Assembly: GCA_016866645.1 (NCBI GenBank)
Contig: VGLX01000097.1
Span: forward strand, 1-5,773
DNA length: 5,773 nt
Direction of reading: 5' to 3'
Source of the DNA: Candidatus Woesearchaeota archaeon
GTDB lineage: Archaea > Nanobdellota > Nanobdellia > SCGC-AAA011-G17 > VGLX01
In this document: positions 1 to 5,137 of the stretch, one piece after another
Layout of the letters: every line of letters starts with the position of its first letter
Numbering within the stretch: position 1 is the first letter of the stretch
The notes under the pieces: generated by a model
What the model saw: only the letters and a program-made list of their open reading frames with translations
What the model was told of the DNA's origin: nothing
Database searches by the model: none
Made by a program: the position numbers and the translations under genes

Positions 1-100
1 CTTTTCTGTGGTTTTACAACTGTCATATAGTCCTTGCGATTTTCACCATGGCTGGCTGGGAAATACAGCCCATCAGTCTTAAAGGAAAGTGAAGAGAAAT

Positions 101-108
101 CTTATATA
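101..108 (+). promoter_or_regulatory. TATA box of the zinc-ribbon gene
   Basis: CTTATATA lies here, preceded by purine-rich GAAGAGAAAT that could act as a BRE. Its centre is about 26-27 bases before the ATG at 131, the normal archaeal distance from TATA box to transcript start. This implies a leaderless mRNA beginning at or next to that ATG. The same octamer precedes the adenine deaminase gene. On the opposite strand it reads TATATAAG, so it could also serve a leftward promoter. Confidence 0.6.
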
Positions 109-130
109 CAACTATTCTCCTATAATGACT

Positions 131-370
131 ATGGGACTTATCAGATCAGTTCTCAGAAAGGCTTCCCCTAAAAGGTTCAAAGGAGTTGTGAAAGAGTCTA
201 AGAGCTGGCATTTCGTCTGCAAAACCTGCGGCTACAAAAAGTCAGTATATGATTCCGGAGGGATAAGATATAAGGCAAAGCCGAACAAGGTAGCTTTAGG
301 AAGATGCCCCGTCTGCAAAAAATTCAGATGGTTTAAGATAATCAAAAAAAATAAGAAACAAATTTTTTAG
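131..370 (+). CDS. small basic zinc-ribbon protein, function unknown
   Basis: A 79-residue protein when read from the ATG at 131. A longer frame of 93 residues opens with GTG at 89, and another ATG lies at 125. I prefer 131 because a TATA box at 101-108 predicts transcription starting there, which would leave the GTG untranscribed, and the GTG has no well-placed Shine-Dalgarno. The protein has two CxxC knuckles, CKTC and CPVC, 25 residues apart (residues 30/33 and 59/62 of the short form), the spacing of a single zinc ribbon. The ends and linker are rich in Lys and Arg, which suggests nucleic-acid or ribosome binding, but that is inference. I do not recognise a named family. Its TAG stop overlaps the stop of the convergent panB gene. 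Confidence 0.75.
   Translation: MGLIRSVLRKASPKRFKGVVKESKSWHFVCKTCGYKKSVYDSGGIRYKAKPNKVALGRCPVCKKFRWFKIIKKNKKQIF
344..351 (-). terminator. possible oligo-T terminator of panB
   Basis: Eight A residues on the plus strand give a T8 run on the minus strand 15-22 bases past the panB stop. Archaeal RNA polymerase commonly terminates at such runs without a hairpin, and I see no hairpin here. The run lies within the last codons of the opposing zinc-ribbon gene, so it may simply reflect Lys codons. Confidence 0.3.
363..368 (+). terminator. possible oligo-T terminator of the zinc-ribbon gene
   Basis: A T6 run overlaps the last codons and the TAG stop of the zinc-ribbon gene. It is a weak candidate for intrinsic archaeal termination, since release here would cut close to the stop codon. 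Further oligo-T stretches past 480 lie in antisense panB. Confidence 0.2.
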
Positions 371-1320
371 TGCTTATGTTCGCAGTGCTCACAGCTGTGC
401 TCGCAGCATGTGTGGTACACAAGCCTAGGGTCGTAGGTTTCTATGAACTTTTCCACTTCTTCTGTTGCTGTGAAGCTTTGGCTCAGCTTAGGCTTGGTTC
501 CTTTCTTGACGTCTATCGCGTATTTCTTTATTGCTTCTTTAGCGTTTTTAGTGTTGTACTGCCATACGAACTTGAAAGGCTTGCCTAGTGTCAGGTTTAT
601 CAGGTCGTGCACTATTAATAGTTGTCCGTCTGTTTTCGGCCCTGCGCCTATCCCTATGATAGGTATCTCTGCAAGGTCTGTAATCCTTTTACCGACTTTC
701 CAAGGAGTGCACTCCACTAAGACTGCGAATGCCCCGTTCGCCTGCAGGTACAAGGCGTCGTCTATGAGCTCTTTGGCTCCGACTATGGTTTTTCCTTGCA
801 CTACGTTCTCATCTACTAGCTTGTTAGCCGTTTGGGGAGTGAATCCTATGTGTCCCATTACTGGTATCCCTTCATCGAATATCGCTTTGACGACTTCGCC
901 TACCCCTTTCCTTGTCCCGCCTTCCAGCTTGATAGCGTCAGCTCCTGCTTTGATGAACCTTTTGGCATTGTAGACTCCGTCTTTCGGGTTGTCGTAAGTG
1001 TTTATCGGCATATCCCCCACGAGCAATGGCTGGTAAGTCACGTGTCCGCCTTTTACCGCGTTGTCTATTCCGTTCTTAACGTAGCCTGTTATTCGTTCCA
1101 TCTCGTCCATGGTGACTTTGGTTGTTGTGCCGTAGCCGAACATCGTGTTCCCTGCAGAGTCTCCGACGAGTATCCAGTCTATCCTGTCCATAGGTGTTTT
1201 TCCTGCTGAAGCGTGTATCCCTGCTATGCTCGAGTCGTAGCCTGTCAGTCCTGCTGTCTTTATGCCTTGCTTTTTCATCTGTAGAAATGTATTAACAGTG
1301 ATTTTTTCCACATCTGCCAT
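367..1320 (-). CDS. panB: 3-methyl-2-oxobutanoate hydroxymethyltransferase (ketopantoate hydroxymethyltransferase)
   Basis: PanB transfers a hydroxymethyl group from 5,10-methylene-tetrahydrofolate to 2-oxoisovalerate to make ketopantoate, the first step towards pantoate and coenzyme A, in the cytoplasm. Counting from the upstream ATG at 1326 (319 residues), family motifs are present in order: VGDSAGN with Mg-ligand-type Asp56, VGDMP with Asp105, IKLEGG with Lys133 and Glu135, GHIGFTPQT with His159, VECTP with Glu205 as the likely catalytic acid/base, and GIGAGPKTDGQ near 225-235. All key residues are present, so it should be active. GDSAGN departs from the usual GDSLGM. I start at the ATG at 1320 because GGAGGT (1334-1329) is 8 bases from it but only 2 bases from the ATG at 1326. 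At 317 residues it exceeds the usual 260-280 or so. Part of the excess is a tail after residue 303 containing CCEHSCEHCEHKH. The gene is divergent from the ATPase and convergent with the zinc-ribbon gene. Confidence 0.93.
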   Translation of the reverse strand: MADVEKITVNTFLQMKKQGIKTAGLTGYDSSIAGIHASAGKTPMDRIDWILVGDSAGNTMFGYGTTTKVTMDEMERITGYVKNGIDNAVKGGHVTYQPLLVGDMPINTYDNPKDGVYNAKRFIKAGADAIKLEGGTRKGVGEVVKAIFDEGIPVMGHIGFTPQTANKLVDENVVQGKTIVGAKELIDDALYLQANGAFAVLVECTPWKVGKRITDLAEIPIIGIGAGPKTDGQLLIVHDLINLTLGKPFKFVWQYNTKNAKEAIKKYAIDVKKGTKPKLSQSFTATEEVEKFIETYDPRLVYHTCCEHSCEHCEHKH

Positions 1321-1328
1321 TTTCATTT

Positions 1329-1334
1329 ACCTCC
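1329..1334 (-). promoter_or_regulatory. Shine-Dalgarno of panB that decides the start
   Basis: The minus strand reads GGAGGT, a full match to the anti-Shine-Dalgarno of 16S rRNA. It sits 2 bases before the ATG at 1326 and 8 bases before the ATG at 1320. The second spacing is normal and the first is too short, so translation most likely begins at 1320. Confidence 0.75.
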
Positions 1335-1368
1335 GATTAATCTTCGATGGGTAAGTCTTATTATGAGG

Positions 1369-1384
1369 TTTTTATACCTTTTGG
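1369..1384 (-). promoter_or_regulatory. panB promoter (BRE and TATA box)
   Basis: On the minus strand CCAAAAGG (1384-1377, BRE-like) is followed directly by TATAAAAA (1376-1369). The expected transcript start is near 1346, giving a leader of roughly 20-25 bases that contains the GGAGGT Shine-Dalgarno. The BRE lies in the same spacer as that of the divergent ATPase promoter. Confidence 0.6.
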
Positions 1385-1402
1385 TTTTACGATAATTTTT
1401 CA

Positions 1403-1418
1403 CGAAAAGGTTTATAAT
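1403..1418 (+). promoter_or_regulatory. P-type ATPase promoter (BRE and TATA box)
   Basis: CGAAAAGG (1403-1410) precedes TTTATAAT (1411-1418), a near-consensus archaeal BRE/TATA pair. The transcript should start near 1441, leaving a leader of about 20 bases. The AAAAGGT at 1405-1411 is an inverted copy of the ACCTTTT at 1376-1382 in the panB promoter, with 22 bases between them. Confidence 0.65.
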
Positions 1419-1446
1419 ATGACTTTAACATTAAATAGGTAAACTA

Positions 1447-1453
1447 AAAGGGG
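1447..1453 (+). promoter_or_regulatory. ribosome binding site of the P-type ATPase gene
   Basis: AAAGGGG ends 6 bases before the ATG at 1460 and lies in the short leader predicted from the TATA box. It supports this start codon, although it is not a perfect GGAGG. Confidence 0.5.
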
Positions 1454-1459
1454 ATTATA

Positions 1460-4012
1460 ATGAAGTTTGATGCTAAGTCTAAAGATTTCCAAGGCTTGAC
1501 TGAATCAGAGGCTAAAGAGAGTCTTAAAAAGTGGGGGTATAATGAGTTGCCGTCTTCCAAGCCTCAAAGCGGGTTGAGCATAGCCTTAGGCGTAGTGAAA
1601 GAGCCGATGTTCATCCTGCTGATCATCTGCAGCGCAGTATACATGATTATAGGAAGCATAAAAGAAGGCCTGATACTTTTCGGATCCGTATTCTTCATCA
1701 TGGGGATAGAGTTCTACCAAGAGAGGAAGACTGAACGGGCCTTAGAAGCCCTGAAGGACTTAGCAAGCCCAAGAGCTTTAGTAATAAGAGAGGGTGTTGA
1801 AAAAAGGATACCTGGCAGGGAAGTAGTAATCGGAGACCTGATAGTTTTGCAGGAAGGCGACAGGGTCCCGGCTGACGCGACTGTCCTGTACTGCGTGAAC
1901 CTAACCGCTGATGAGTCATTGCTGACCGGAGAGTCAGTGCCTGTCAGGAAGTCAGAATTCACAGGAAAAGAAAAGCCAAGCCAGCCAGGAGGAGACGACC
2001 TGCCTTACGTTTATTCAGGCAGCATGATAGTGCAAGGCCACGGAGTAGCAAGAGTTAACGCCATAAGTACCAATACCGAAATCGGCAAGATAGGCAAAGC
2101 GTTAGAAAGCATAGAAAAAGAAGACACGAGGCTGAAAAAAGAGACAGGCGTTCTAGTGAAGACACTCACTATAATCGGGCTCTCACTAAGCGCAGTGATA
2201 GTAACGTCTTATTACATCACTAGAGGCGACTTTCTGAATGGCTTACTGTCAGGCATAACCATCGCCATGTCTCTGATGCCGGAAGAGTTCCCGGTAGTAT
2301 TGACAGTGTTCATGGCATTAGGCGCTTGGAGGATGTCAAAGAAGAACGTCCTTACAAGGAAGCCTTCAGCTATAGAGACTTTAGGCTCAGCCACTGTCTT
2401 ATGCACGGACAAGACAGGAACCTTGACGCAGAACAAGATGACCGTTACCAAGATGCATAACGGAAAAGGGTTCTTAGAAGTGGGCAAGACTAATACTCTC
2501 CCAGAGGGGTTCCATGAAATAGTCGAATATGGGATATTATCGAGCAACGTGAACCCTTTCGACCCGATGGAGAAGGCTATCAAGAAGTTAGGCGATGTTT
2601 ATCTTGAGAATACAGAGCATATCCATAAGGACTGGGAGATGGAGAAAGAGTATCCTCTCTCGAAAGAGATGCTCGCCATGTCAAGGGTCTTCTCGTATAA
2701 GAAAGGTAAGCAATACGTCGTGGCTGCTAAAGGCGCACCAGAAGCAGTATTCGACCTCTGCCATCTTAACAGGACCCAAAAAACCCGCTTATCTTTGAAT
2801 GTGGAAGAGATGGCCTCAGAATGCCTGAGGGTTTTAGGCGTCGCTAAATCTGTTTTTAGAAAAGGCAAGCTCCCTAAGGGACAGCACGAGTTCAAGTTCG
2901 AATTCGTAGGCCTTATCGGATTATCCGACCCTATCCGAGAGAATGTCAAGCAGGCAATAGGGGAATGCCATAACGCAGGCATAAAGGTGATAATGATAAC
3001 AGGGGATTATCCGGTGACTGCGAAGAACATAGCCAAACAAATCGGGCTTAAGAATCCTGATAAAGTGATAACTGGCCAGGAACTGCAGGAGATGAGCGAA
3101 GAAGAGTTAAAGTTGAAGATTAGAAACGTGAACGTTTTCGCAAGAGTTGTTCCTGAGCAGAAGCTGAAAATCGTCAATGCCTTGAAGAAGAACGGTGAAA
3201 TCGTGGCGATGACAGGCGACGGAGTTAACGATGCCCCTGCCTTGAAGTCAGCGCATATAGGGATTGCTATGGGGGAGAAAGGGACTGACGTGGCTAGAGA
3301 AGCGTCATCACTAGTATTGATGGATGATAATTTCTTATCCATAGTCGGAGCAGTCAAGATGGGCCGAAGGATATTCGATAACATGCAGAAAGCTCTTGAT
3401 TACATACTAGCGATCCACATACCGATAGCCGGGCTGTCATTGATACCTGTTCTTTGGAACAAGCTGCCGATAATATTCTGGCCCGTGCACGTATTATTCC
3501 TAGAGCTTATAATCGATCCAGCATGCTCAATAATCTTTGAGTCAGAAAAAGAAGAGAAGAACGTGATGAACCGACCACCAAGAAAGATTAACGAGCCATT
3601 CTTCGGATTCAACAAAATGATCATAGGATGCTTACAAGGGATAAGCATGCTGATAATACTCCTTGCAGTATACTTTTTAGGGATTCGGCTAGTGCAAGAC
3701 CCAGGAGAGGTCAGGGCTCTTACATTCACAACACTGATCATAGCTAACATATCAGTGATAATGACCAACAGGTCTTGGACGAGGAACATTTTTGAGATAA
3801 TAATGACACCGAACAAGTCGGTCAAGTGGGTAATAGGTGGAGCAGTATTATTAATTCTGATGGTGTTATACGTGCCGTTCCTAACGAGTTTATTCCAGTT
3901 CGAAAGGCTTCACTTCACGGACTTAGTGTTATGCGCTTCTGCAGGGATAGCGACTATAATATGGTTTGAGATGTTCAAGGTGTTCTATCTTAAGAAGAGA
4001 ATCCAAATCTAA
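1460..4012 (+). CDS. P-type cation-transporting ATPase, Ca2+-ATPase-like (P2 type)
   Basis: An 850-residue membrane pump that couples ATP hydrolysis to cation transport through a phospho-aspartate. Visible in order: N-terminal cation-ATPase domain (about 5-45), helices M1-M2 (about 50-85), actuator domain with TGES at 156-159, M3-M4 (about 232-285) with PEEFP at 274-278, phosphorylation motif DKTGT with Asp317, nucleotide-domain KGAPE at 424-428, hinge motif TGDGVND starting at 585, and M5-M10 from about 646. The length and six C-terminal helices fit the P2 group. There are no N-terminal metal-binding CxxC domains and no CPC motif, so it is not a heavy-metal (P1B) pump. Aligned by eye with SERCA, Glu309 is kept as Glu275 and Asp800 as Asp686. 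Asn768 becomes His653, Glu771 becomes an aliphatic residue, and Asn796 becomes Glu682. The transported ion therefore cannot be assumed to be Ca2+. Start choice is supported by the promoter and the AAGGGG site. Confidence 0.93.
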   Translation: MKFDAKSKDFQGLTESEAKESLKKWGYNELPSSKPQSGLSIALGVVKEPMFILLIICSAVYMIIGSIKEGLILFGSVFFIMGIEFYQERKTERALEALKDLASPRALVIREGVEKRIPGREVVIGDLIVLQEGDRVPADATVLYCVNLTADESLLTGESVPVRKSEFTGKEKPSQPGGDDLPYVYSGSMIVQGHGVARVNAISTNTEIGKIGKALESIEKEDTRLKKETGVLVKTLTIIGLSLSAVIVTSYYITRGDFLNGLLSGITIAMSLMPEEFPVVLTVFMALGAWRMSKKNVLTRKPSAIETLGSATVLCTDKTGTLTQNKMTVTKMHNGKGFLEVGKTNTLPEGFHEIVEYGILSSNVNPFDPMEKAIKKLGDVYLENTEHIHKDWEMEKEYPLSKEMLAMSRVFSYKKGKQYVVAAKGAPEAVFDLCHLNRTQKTRLSLNVEEMASECLRVLGVAKSVFRKGKLPKGQHEFKFEFVGLIGLSDPIRENVKQAIGECHNAGIKVIMITGDYPVTAKNIAKQIGLKNPDKVITGQELQEMSEEELKLKIRNVNVFARVVPEQKLKIVNALKKNGEIVAMTGDGVNDAPALKSAHIGIAMGEKGTDVAREASSLVLMDDNFLSIVGAVKMGRRIFDNMQKALDYILAIHIPIAGLSLIPVLWNKLPIIFWPVHVLFLELIIDPACSIIFESEKEEKNVMNRPPRKINEPFFGFNKMIIGCLQGISMLIILLAVYFLGIRLVQDPGEVRALTFTTLIIANISVIMTNRSWTRNIFEIIMTPNKSVKWVIGGAVLLILMVLYVPFLTSLFQFERLHFTDLVLCASAGIATIIWFEMFKVFYLKKRIQI

Positions 4013-4025
4013 ACCTTAAAATGGA

Positions 4026-4769
4026 TTATGATGCGCCACTGAACTTATTCAGCCTTATTCCGTATTTGGATATCTCAAAATTATAAGTCTGGTGAGGATG
4101 GTCAGTCCCTCTCATTTTTAGGATCTCTATCTCTCTTATTCGTTTTGATTCTTTCTTGTTATGGTAGAGCAGGATTACGCTGTCTGCTTCGAAGCTTAAT
4201 GTCGAGTTGACAGGCGAGTGGTGCACTATCTCCTGTTCTGTCAGCAAGGTCGTGCAGCCCCATCTGCTCACGAGCCTGAAAAGCTCTAACGCCGCCTGCT
4301 TCTTAGGAAGCTCGTCCCTGTATAACAGTGAGAATGGTGTCACCGAGTCTATCACAAGGCGTTTCGCGGATGTTTGCGTGATCAGCGAGTCTATCATCCC
4401 GCCGCCTTCATTTAACATTTTCTTAACCGCATCCGGTTGGTATCTGATGAATATGAATTTTCCTTCGTCTTCGTATTTTTGCAGGTCCCAGCCCAGGCTC
4501 AGCATATGGGCGTAAAACTTTTCCTTGTCTTCTTCGAATGTTATGTATACTCCTGTCTCTCCTGCTTTGCAGCCTTCTATGAGGAATTGTATCGAGAATA
4601 TTGTCTTTCCTGCGCCTGGCCCTCCGATTAGGAGGTTTATGCTTTTGTCCATCAGGCCTTTTCCGCATAGCTTGTCGAATGAAGGTATGCCTGTTGTTAT
4701 TCTTATAGGAATCTTAGGTTTTTTGCTGGGTTTGATGTGTTTTGTTGGCATGAAATCGTTTCTCCCCAT
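4026..4769 (-). CDS. single-domain KaiC-like RecA-superfamily ATPase
   Basis: A 247-residue cytoplasmic ATPase of the KaiC/RadA fold. It has the family entry motif TGIPSFDKLCGKG (26-38), Walker A GGPGAGKT (49-56), a FEE motif with the likely catalytic glutamates (78-80), Walker B-type RLVIDS with Asp141, a TEQE segment (177-180), ADSVILLYH (195-203) and the typical KaiC ending KMRGTDH (218-224). Only one ATPase domain is present, as is common in archaeal relatives, so this is not a two-domain cyanobacterial clock KaiC. Archaeal members are often thought to act in signalling, but the role here is unknown. A second in-frame ATG at 4751 has GGGGAG 10 bases upstream, whereas the ATG at 4769 has no Shine-Dalgarno, so the protein may be six residues shorter. 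It ends 13 bases from the convergent ATPase gene and lies 60 bases downstream of the RHH gene on the same strand. Confidence 0.9.
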   Translation of the reverse strand: MGRNDFMPTKHIKPSKKPKIPIRITTGIPSFDKLCGKGLMDKSINLLIGGPGAGKTIFSIQFLIEGCKAGETGVYITFEEDKEKFYAHMLSLGWDLQKYEDEGKFIFIRYQPDAVKKMLNEGGGMIDSLITQTSAKRLVIDSVTPFSLLYRDELPKKQAALELFRLVSRWGCTTLLTEQEIVHHSPVNSTLSFEADSVILLYHNKKESKRIREIEILKMRGTDHPHQTYNFEISKYGIRLNKFSGAS

Positions 4770-4807
4770 AAAATGCTTATCGAATAACCACTTGACGACG
4801 GTTACAA

Positions 4808-4815
4808 TTTATAAA
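4808..4815 (-). promoter_or_regulatory. TATA box of the KaiC-like gene
   Basis: TTTATAAA, a consensus archaeal TATA box, is preceded on the minus strand by ACAAAGG. It predicts transcription starting near 4785, between the RHH stop and the KaiC start. KaiC can therefore be expressed separately from RHH. The leader would be about 16 bases to the ATG at 4769 or 34 bases to the ATG at 4751. The octamer is palindromic, but nothing to its right on the plus strand needs a promoter. Confidence 0.6.
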
Positions 4816-4829
4816 CCTTTGTTTTTGTC

Positions 4830-4997
4830 TTACGGATTTATCTTAGCCTTGGCTAACCGCTTTAGATCCCCCTTTATCAATATCGCTAACCTGCTACTCA
4901 AACTCATACCTGAACTTTCCAATGTCTGCTTGTATTCTTTTTGAAGTTCTGAAGGCAGAGTCACGGTCACCTTTGTGAAGCTTTGTTTCCTCTCCAT
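4830..4997 (-). CDS. ribbon-helix-helix (CopG/Arc-like) DNA-binding protein, 55 residues
   Basis: A small protein that fits the ribbon-helix-helix plan: a short basic start (MERKQSF), a beta-strand TKVTVTLP (8-15) of alternating residues that would enter the DNA major groove, a first helix from about 16 to 27, the turn SSGMS, and a second helix from about 33 to 48 (LSSRLAILIKGDLKRL). RHH proteins work as dimers and usually bind short repeated operators. The ATG at 4997 is the only long start, because an in-frame TAA lies 6 bases upstream. There is no Shine-Dalgarno. The TATA box at 5042-5049 predicts a leader of about 20 bases made of operator-like repeats. It lies upstream of the KaiC-like gene on the same strand. 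Family membership is judged by pattern only. Lack of a toxin gene argues against an antitoxin role. Confidence 0.75.
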   Translation of the reverse strand: MERKQSFTKVTVTLPSELQKEYKQTLESSGMSLSSRLAILIKGDLKRLAKAKINP

Positions 4998-5047
4998 TAT
5001 GTATTAATATGTATTATTAAATATTAATAGGTATCAATATGTATATA
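4998..5047. repeat. five tandem 10-bp direct repeats, probable RHH operator
   Basis: Five contiguous units with no spacer: TATGTATTAA (4998-5007), TATGTATTAT (5008-5017), TAAATATTAA (5018-5027), TAGGTATCAA (5028-5037) and TATGTATATA (5038-5047). Against the first unit the others match at 9, 8, 8 and 8 of 10 positions. On the RHH coding strand the consensus is TTAATACATA. The array begins at the base next to the RHH start codon and ends inside its TATA box. A period of 10 bases puts each unit on the same face of the helix. AT-richness inflates the similarity, but the phased TA.GTAT pattern recurs in four units. Autorepression by the RHH product is the simplest reading. Confidence 0.7.
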
Positions 5048-5049
5048 AA
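5042..5049 (-). promoter_or_regulatory. TATA box of the RHH gene
   Basis: The minus strand reads TTTATATA, preceded by AACCAAAGA as a possible BRE. The expected transcript start is near 5019, inside the repeat array, about 22 bases before the RHH ATG. The last repeat unit overlaps the TATA box, so a protein on the array would compete with TBP and block polymerase. Confidence 0.55.
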
Positions 5050-5102
5050 TCTTTGGTTTAACATGCCTCAGCGACCAAGCTATAGCAGCAAGAACAAAAA
5101 AA

Positions 5103-5110
5103 CTTATATA
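5103..5110 (+). promoter_or_regulatory. TATA box of the adenine deaminase gene
   Basis: CTTATATA follows an A-rich stretch (AGAACAAAAAAA). It predicts a transcript start near 5133, only about 5 bases before the ATG at 5138, so the mRNA is nearly leaderless. This rules against the in-frame ATG at 5114, which would lie upstream of the transcript. The box is 55 bases from the edge of the 10-bp repeat array. Confidence 0.6.
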
Positions 5111-5137
5111 CCCATGGGCTATTACCCTACGAAAAAT

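Noticed and set aside
3..92. Plus-strand frame open from the left edge to a TGA at 90-92, overlapping the GTG at 89 as GTGA, which resembles an operon junction
   Set aside because: The 29-residue fragment shows no recognisable motif, and the TATA box at 101-108 suggests the next gene has its own promoter, so coupling is not needed. Not excluded as the end of an upstream gene.
1..103. Minus-strand open frame running off the left edge, reading protein-like TDGLYFPASHGENRKDYM then TVVKPQK, with an ATG at 26 preceded by AAGGA
   Set aside because: It has no ATG, GTG or TTG start before the one at 26, and only eight residues after it lie in the window. It could be the first codons of a divergent gene, but the evidence is too thin to annotate.
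370..1209. Several plus-strand open frames of 70-176 codons opposite panB
   Set aside because: They are antisense shadows of panB, which has all its catalytic motifs. They have low-complexity, Cys/Ser/Phe-rich products and no start signals.
1698..3825. Minus-strand and alternative-frame open frames within the P-type ATPase gene
   Set aside because: The ATPase frame is continuous with every family motif; the others are shadows without promoters or ribosome binding sites.
4525..4944. A 139-codon plus-strand frame across the KaiC start and into the RHH gene
   Set aside because: It is antisense to both KaiC and the RHH protein and its translation has no family features. The RHH reading gives a coherent fold pattern and a promoter.
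4830..4997. RHH protein as the antitoxin of a toxin-antitoxin pair
   Set aside because: RHH antitoxins usually sit next to a short RelE-, MazF- or PIN-like toxin gene. The neighbours are KaiC-like and adenine deaminase, and no small toxin frame is present.
4998..5047. The repeat array as a CRISPR or a plasmid-type replication origin
   Set aside because: The units are 10 bases with no spacers, unlike CRISPR. An origin would be expected to show longer iterons with a replication protein or Orc/Cdc6 gene nearby, and none is seen.
5050..5102. Gap between the repeat array and the adenine deaminase promoter searched for a small RNA or second operator
   Set aside because: No hairpin with a loop of note, no box C/D pair and no further 10-base repeat units were found.
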